This document shows positions 14,942 through 17,631 of a stretch of 17,631 bases of DNA, piece by piece (the stretch's first letter is position 1; the number at the start of each line of letters is the position of its first letter). Where the stretch lies: NCBI GenBank assembly GCA_900551135.1, contig URUX01000035.1, positions 1-17,631 of the forward strand, in the 5' to 3' direction. The DNA comes from an uncultured Clostridium sp. (GTDB taxonomy: Bacteria; Bacillota; Clostridia; Lachnospirales; Lachnospiraceae). The notes beneath the pieces are model-generated. The model ran no database searches and was not told the origin of the DNA. It saw only the letters and a list, made by a program, of their open reading frames with translations. The translations under genes and the position numbers were made by a program.

Positions 14942-15598
14942 TCAGGTGTTTTTCAAAAGCAGTTCTGTCAGTTCTTCTACGGTTTCCACTATCCAGTCTG
15001 CACCTGCATCCTCAAACTCTTCTTTGCTTCCATAACCGAACAGCACACCTACACTGTCCAGTCCATTTTCTTTTGCTCCTAAAATATCGTGTTCCCTGTC
15101 GCCAATCATCACTGCCTTTTCCACATCATCCACACGGGTTTCTTCCAGTACATAGCGGATAACATCGCCTTTTTTCACTCTGGTTTCCTCCATATCTGCT
15201 CCGCCTACAAAATCAAAATAGCCATCCAGATGGAAATGTTCCAGAATCTGTTTTGCAAAATGTTCCGGCTTGGAAGTAGCCACAATCAGAGTTTTTCCTG
15301 CATCTTTCAGTGCAGATAACATCTCTTCAATTCCTGGAAAAACCTGGTTTTCAAAAATTCCCTTTACGGAAAAATACTCTCGAAACACGTAAACCGCTTC
15401 TCCCGCCTGGCTTTCTGAAAAGCCGTAGTATTTCATAAAACTGTCTTTTAGCGGCGGGCCGATGAAACAGCACAAATTTTTCAGATCCGGTTCCTCGATC
15501 CCATAATGCTTTAAAGCATACTGAACTGCTTTGGTAATTCCCTCCATCGGGTCTGTAAGGGTTCCATCTAAATCAAAAAGAAGATATTCTTTAGACAT
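14942..15598 (-). CDS. HAD-family phosphatase, phosphoglycolate phosphatase-like
   Basis: A 218-residue cytoplasmic HAD hydrolase of subfamily IA. Motif 1 is FDLDGTLTD with the nucleophile Asp9 and Asp11; the helical cap domain runs about residues 18-85; motif 2 is IVATSKPEHF (Thr108/Ser109); motif 3 is the lysine in RVKKGDVI (about 142); motif 4 is GDREHDILGAK with Asp167 and Asp171. All catalytic residues are present. Relatives act on phosphoglycolate, nucleoside monophosphates or pyrophosphate, and the sequence does not settle which. The ATG at 15598 follows AAAGGAG at 8 bases. A promoter is visible upstream (15632-15660), and the NdpA-like gene follows in the same probable operon. Confidence 0.92.
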   Translation of the reverse strand: MSKEYLLFDLDGTLTDPMEGITKAVQYALKHYGIEEPDLKNLCCFIGPPLKDSFMKYYGFSESQAGEAVYVFREYFSVKGIFENQVFPGIEEMLSALKDAGKTLIVATSKPEHFAKQILEHFHLDGYFDFVGGADMEETRVKKGDVIRYVLEETRVDDVEKAVMIGDREHDILGAKENGLDSVGVLFGYGSKEEFEDAGADWIVETVEELTELLLKNT

Positions 15599-15631
15599 GT
15601 TTCTTCTCCTTTACCTGGTATTTTTGCTTAA

Positions 15632-15660
15632 ACTTTAACACATTTAAAGAATGTTGTCTA
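15632..15660 (-). promoter_or_regulatory. Promoter of the HAD/nucleoid-protein operon
   Basis: Minus-strand TAGACA (15655-15660, five of six) and TAAAGT (15632-15637, four of six) are 17 bases apart. The spacer contains the inverted repeat ACATT-N5-AATGT (15640-15654), a possible operator lying exactly between the two boxes. Confidence 0.6.
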
Positions 15661-15728
15661 TGGATGCCGTTTAAAGAGGGTTTGCTGCACCAGACAATTC
15701 GCGCCCAGTCTCTTTTCTCTGCAAAAAA

Positions 15729-15758
15729 TTACTAATTAATTTGTACCATTGTTAGTAA
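15729..15758. repeat. Inverted repeat TTACTAA/TTAGTAA flanking the dyad array
   Basis: TTACTAA (15729-15735) and TTAGTAA (15752-15758) are perfect inverted copies 16 bases apart. The loop includes the first of three TACCATTG copies (15744-15751, 15990-15997, 16060-16067). The first two of those bracket the dyad array. Confidence 0.45.
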
Positions 15759-15761
15759 CTG

Positions 15762-15998
15762 CCAGATTAAGCACAAACGAAATGAGATTTGTTTATAGAT
15801 GAACGAAATCAGGAGAAAATACACAAAATCAGCCTACAAATTGTTTATGGAATATCCAAACAAATGAATTTTAAACAAATTTAAGGAAAAATTGTTTATA
15901 GATGAACAAAACAAGCTGGATTCAAACAATCACATCAAAGAATTTGTTTAGAAAACATTAAAATCAACCAGATATACACAAACGAACTATACCATTGA
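15762..15998. repeat. AT-rich array of dyad repeats with a 52-base period
   Basis: TTGTTTA occurs at 15789, 15841, 15892 and 15944 (steps 52, 51, 52). The opposing CAAA/CAAT half-site occurs at 15774, 15824, 15876, 15927 and 15979 (steps 50, 52, 51, 52). Each CAAA is followed 15-17 bases later by TTGTTTA, giving dyads; the best is TAAACAA-N13-TTGTTTA (15872-15898). Two units share TTGTTTATAGATGAAC (15789 and 15892). The first and last units share CCAGAT and CACAAACGAA. There is no gene here and the sequence is strongly A-rich on the plus strand. Function is unknown: tandem duplication, a protein-binding array or a curved-DNA site are all possible. Confidence 0.75.
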
Positions 15999-16037
15999 CT
16001 GCTAACTCTTTGGAATCCGTTTTTCTCTTTTTGACAC

Positions 16038-16085
16038 AAAAAAGGGGGCTCTGCTCTTTTACCATTGTTTCTGGAACCAGCCCCC
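16038..16085 (-). terminator. Terminator after the trpB2/small-protein operon
   Basis: GGGGGCT (16044-16050) and AGCCCCC (16079-16085) form a perfect GC-rich 7-pair stem. On the minus strand it is followed at once by TTTTTT (16038-16043); on the plus strand it is followed by ATTTTT, so it could work both ways. The loop is unusually long at 28 bases. It ends the unit containing TrpB2 and the small protein. Confidence 0.8.
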
Positions 16086-16114
16086 ATTTTTACTGATGTT
16101 TTTAACTTATTTTC

Positions 16115-16333
16115 TTATTTTTCCACCTGTTTTTCAGCAGCTTCTCTGTCTGTAAACACCGTACTTCCGATAACAGAATCTGAAAATACGCACAGGCCCT
16201 CACAGGCTCCTATGGTGTCGATACTAAATGTCTGTCCCTCTGCCCTGTTGGTTACTTCAACTGCATGGCCGGAATAGATCTGATTTTCTTCTATATAGAA
16301 GAGTTCCTGTCCTTCTCTGATTATTTCTTTCAC
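16115..16333 (-). CDS. Small conserved-looking protein of unknown function downstream of trpB2
   Basis: A 72-residue acidic protein, predicted mostly beta strand (ELFYIEENQIYSGHAVEVTN, later FSIDT, VFSDSVIGSTVF) with a C-terminal helix TDREAAEKQVEK. The pattern of a short beta barrel followed by an FxTxEEAE-type helix recurs in small Clostridia proteins of unknown role, but I cannot name a family. The start is a GTG at 16333, three codons after the trpB2 stop and in the same frame as trpB2. GAGGTG lies 12 bases upstream, overlapping the trpB2 end, and GGAAGG directly abuts the GTG, so initiation is probably coupled to trpB2 translation. No better start exists downstream. A terminator follows its stop codon. 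Confidence 0.6.
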   Translation of the reverse strand: MKEIIREGQELFYIEENQIYSGHAVEVTNRAEGQTFSIDTIGACEGLCVFSDSVIGSTVFTDREAAEKQVEK

Positions 16334-16342
16334 CCTTCCAGA

Positions 16343-17631
16343 TTACACCTCATTTCCTGGAAATTTGGGAATACCAGCGAAACCAACAGCCAGTTCTTCA
16401 TCTGTCGGAATGTAATCGGACATCTGGCCATTGTTGTACTTTTCATATGCTACCATATCGAAATAGCCCGTTCCGGTAAGTCCAAATACGATAGTCTTTT
16501 CTTCTCCGGTTTCTTTGCATTTCATAGCCTCGTCGATTGCAATCCGGATAGCATGGCTGCTCTCCGGGGCTGGAAGGATTCCTTCTACCTTCGCAAACAG
16601 TTCTGCTGCTTCGAATACTGCCGTCTGCTCTACACTGACTGCTTCCATCAGCCCTTCATGGTATAACTGGGATAAAACAGAACTCATACCATGATAACGG
16701 AGGCCACCGGAATGACTGGCCGAAGGAATAAAGTTGCTTCCCAGGGTATACATCTTCTGGAGAGGCGTCACCATGCCGGTATCGCAGTAATCATAAGCGA
16801 ATTTTCCTCTGGTAAAGCTGGGGCAGCTGGCCGGCTCTACTGCAATAAACCGATAGTCTTTTTCTCCCCGCAATTTTTCTCCCATAAACGGAGAAATCAG
16901 TCCTCCCAGATTAGAACCGCCGCCTGCACATCCGATGATGATGTCCGGCGTAATGTCATATTTATCCAAAGCAGCCTTTGTCTCTAAGCCAATCACAGAC
17001 TGATGGAGAAGAACCTGATTTAACACGCTTCCCAGTACATAGCGGTATCCCGGTGTTTTTGTCGCCACCTCAACAGCCTCTGAGATTGCACAGCCCAAAC
17101 TGCCGGAGGTTCCTGGATGGGCTGCTAAAATCTTTCGTCCGATTTCGGTCGTTTCCGATGGGGAAGGCGTTACATTTGCGCCATAGGTTCTCATAACCTC
17201 CCGTCTGAACGGTTTTTGTTCATAGGAACATTTTACCATAAACACCTTGCAGTCCAGTTCCAGATAGGCACATGCCATGGAAAGAGCTGTTCCCCACTGA
17301 CCGGCTCCGGTCTCTGTGGTAACCCCTTTTAAGCCCTGCTTTTTTGCGTAATAAGCCTGAGCTATGGCTGAGTTTAATTTATGGCTTCCGCTGGTGTTGT
17401 TCCCTTCAAATTTGTAATAAATTTTTGCAGGGGTATCCAGTTTTTTCTCCAGACAGTATGCCCGAACCAGTGGAGATGGACGGTACATCTTATAAAAGTC
17501 CCGAATCTCCTGGGGAATGTCAATGTAAGCCTGATCATTATCCAGTTCCTGCTGAACCAGTTCTTCACAAAATACTGCGCTTAATTCCTCGGCTGTCATG
17601 GGTTTTAAGGTCTGGGGATTTAATAAAGGCG
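16343..17631 (-). CDS. trpB: TrpB2-type tryptophan synthase beta chain, partial (N-terminus outside window)
   Basis: A pyridoxal-phosphate enzyme that condenses indole with L-serine to make tryptophan. It belongs to the TrpB2 (TIGR01415-like) branch rather than the classical TrpB1: the active-site glutamate loop reads ETGAGQWGTAL, where TrpB1 has GAGQHG. NNTSGSHKLNSA carries the cofactor lysine (codon at 17378-17380), and GCAGGGSNLGG is the phosphate-binding loop. The frame stays open to the right edge, and the upstream residues PLLNPQTLKP fit the TrpB2 N-terminus, so the ATG at 17599 is internal and the true start lies beyond 17631. TrpB2 often works without the alpha subunit, for example in indole salvage. 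No other trp gene is visible. The small protein follows in the same frame. Confidence 0.93.
   Translation of the reverse strand, partial: PLLNPQTLKPMTAEELSAVFCEELVQQELDNDQAYIDIPQEIRDFYKMYRPSPLVRAYCLEKKLDTPAKIYYKFEGNNTSGSHKLNSAIAQAYYAKKQGLKGVTTETGAGQWGTALSMACAYLELDCKVFMVKCSYEQKPFRREVMRTYGANVTPSPSETTEIGRKILAAHPGTSGSLGCAISEAVEVATKTPGYRYVLGSVLNQVLLHQSVIGLETKAALDKYDITPDIIIGCAGGGSNLGGLISPFMGEKLRGEKDYRFIAVEPASCPSFTRGKFAYDYCDTGMVTPLQKMYTLGSNFIPSASHSGGLRYHGMSSVLSQLYHEGLMEAVSVEQTAVFEAAELFAKVEGILPAPESSHAIRIAIDEAMKCKETGEEKTIVFGLTGTGYFDMVAYEKYNNGQMSDYIPTDEELAVGFAGIPKFPGNEV

Noticed and set aside
15799..15961. Two short reading frames starting at the repeated ATGAAC (about 22 and 19 codons)
   Set aside because: Neither has a ribosome binding site, their peptides are not alike, and they arise because the repeated unit contains ATG.
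15762..15998. Possible CRISPR array
   Set aside because: The repeats are imperfect and only 7-16 bases are shared between units. Spacing is 50-52 bases with no constant repeat of 25-40 bases and unique spacers, and no cas gene is nearby.
17599..17631. ATG at 17599 as the trpB2 start
   Set aside because: The frame is open to the window edge and the upstream residues match the TrpB2 N-terminus, so this Met is internal.

Overview
The window looks like chromosomal DNA of a spore-former-type Clostridium, most likely family Lachnospiraceae. This rests on the gene families (an orphan Spo0A-type effector domain, a DUF1292 protein, TrpB2, a short UvrD-type helicase, GH31 with an AraC regulator), strong AGGAGG-type ribosome binding sites, sigma-A promoters with 17-base spacers and moderate GC. 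It is inference from gene content, not a database match. All genes are on the minus strand except one AraC-family regulator. I see no IS element, prophage, tRNA, rRNA or classical CRISPR array.

Layout from left to right. 1-308: 5' part of a TetR-family regulator (TTG start) with a strong promoter and an overlapping operator. 467-3271: a five-module c-di-GMP enzyme (PAS-like, GGDEF, GAF-like, degenerate GGDEF, EAL). 3358-5144: a SpoU/TrmH-type rRNA methyltransferase and, upstream, a coiled-coil protein in the same operon. 5243-8822: a GH31 alpha-glucosidase divergent from its probable AraC regulator, with helically phased AGAC motifs between the promoters. 8828-9151: a small protein that is only a Spo0A-type DNA-binding domain. 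9257-9409: a structured intergenic segment that may be a small RNA or cis-regulatory RNA. 9435-9761: a DUF1292 acidic protein with a two-hairpin leader. 9877-13757: gltX, a UvrD/PcrA-like helicase (1 base from gltX) and a cobO/btuR-type adenosyltransferase, probably one operon from a strong gltX promoter. 13903-15598: a HAD phosphatase followed by a NdpA/YejK-like nucleoid-associated protein. 15599-16114: a long AT-rich gap holding the HAD promoter, an array of dyad repeats with a 52-base period, and a terminator. 16115-17631: a small protein and a TrpB2-type tryptophan synthase beta chain whose 5' end lies outside the window.

Most genes are housekeeping or metabolic and appear intact. The parts that known families do not explain are non-coding: the 52-base phased dyad array (15762-15998), the structured segment between DUF1292 and the Spo0A-like gene (9257-9409), and the TCGAAAAA direct repeats in front of the Spo0A-like gene (9202-9218). 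All are sequence observations and none has been tested by search or folding software.
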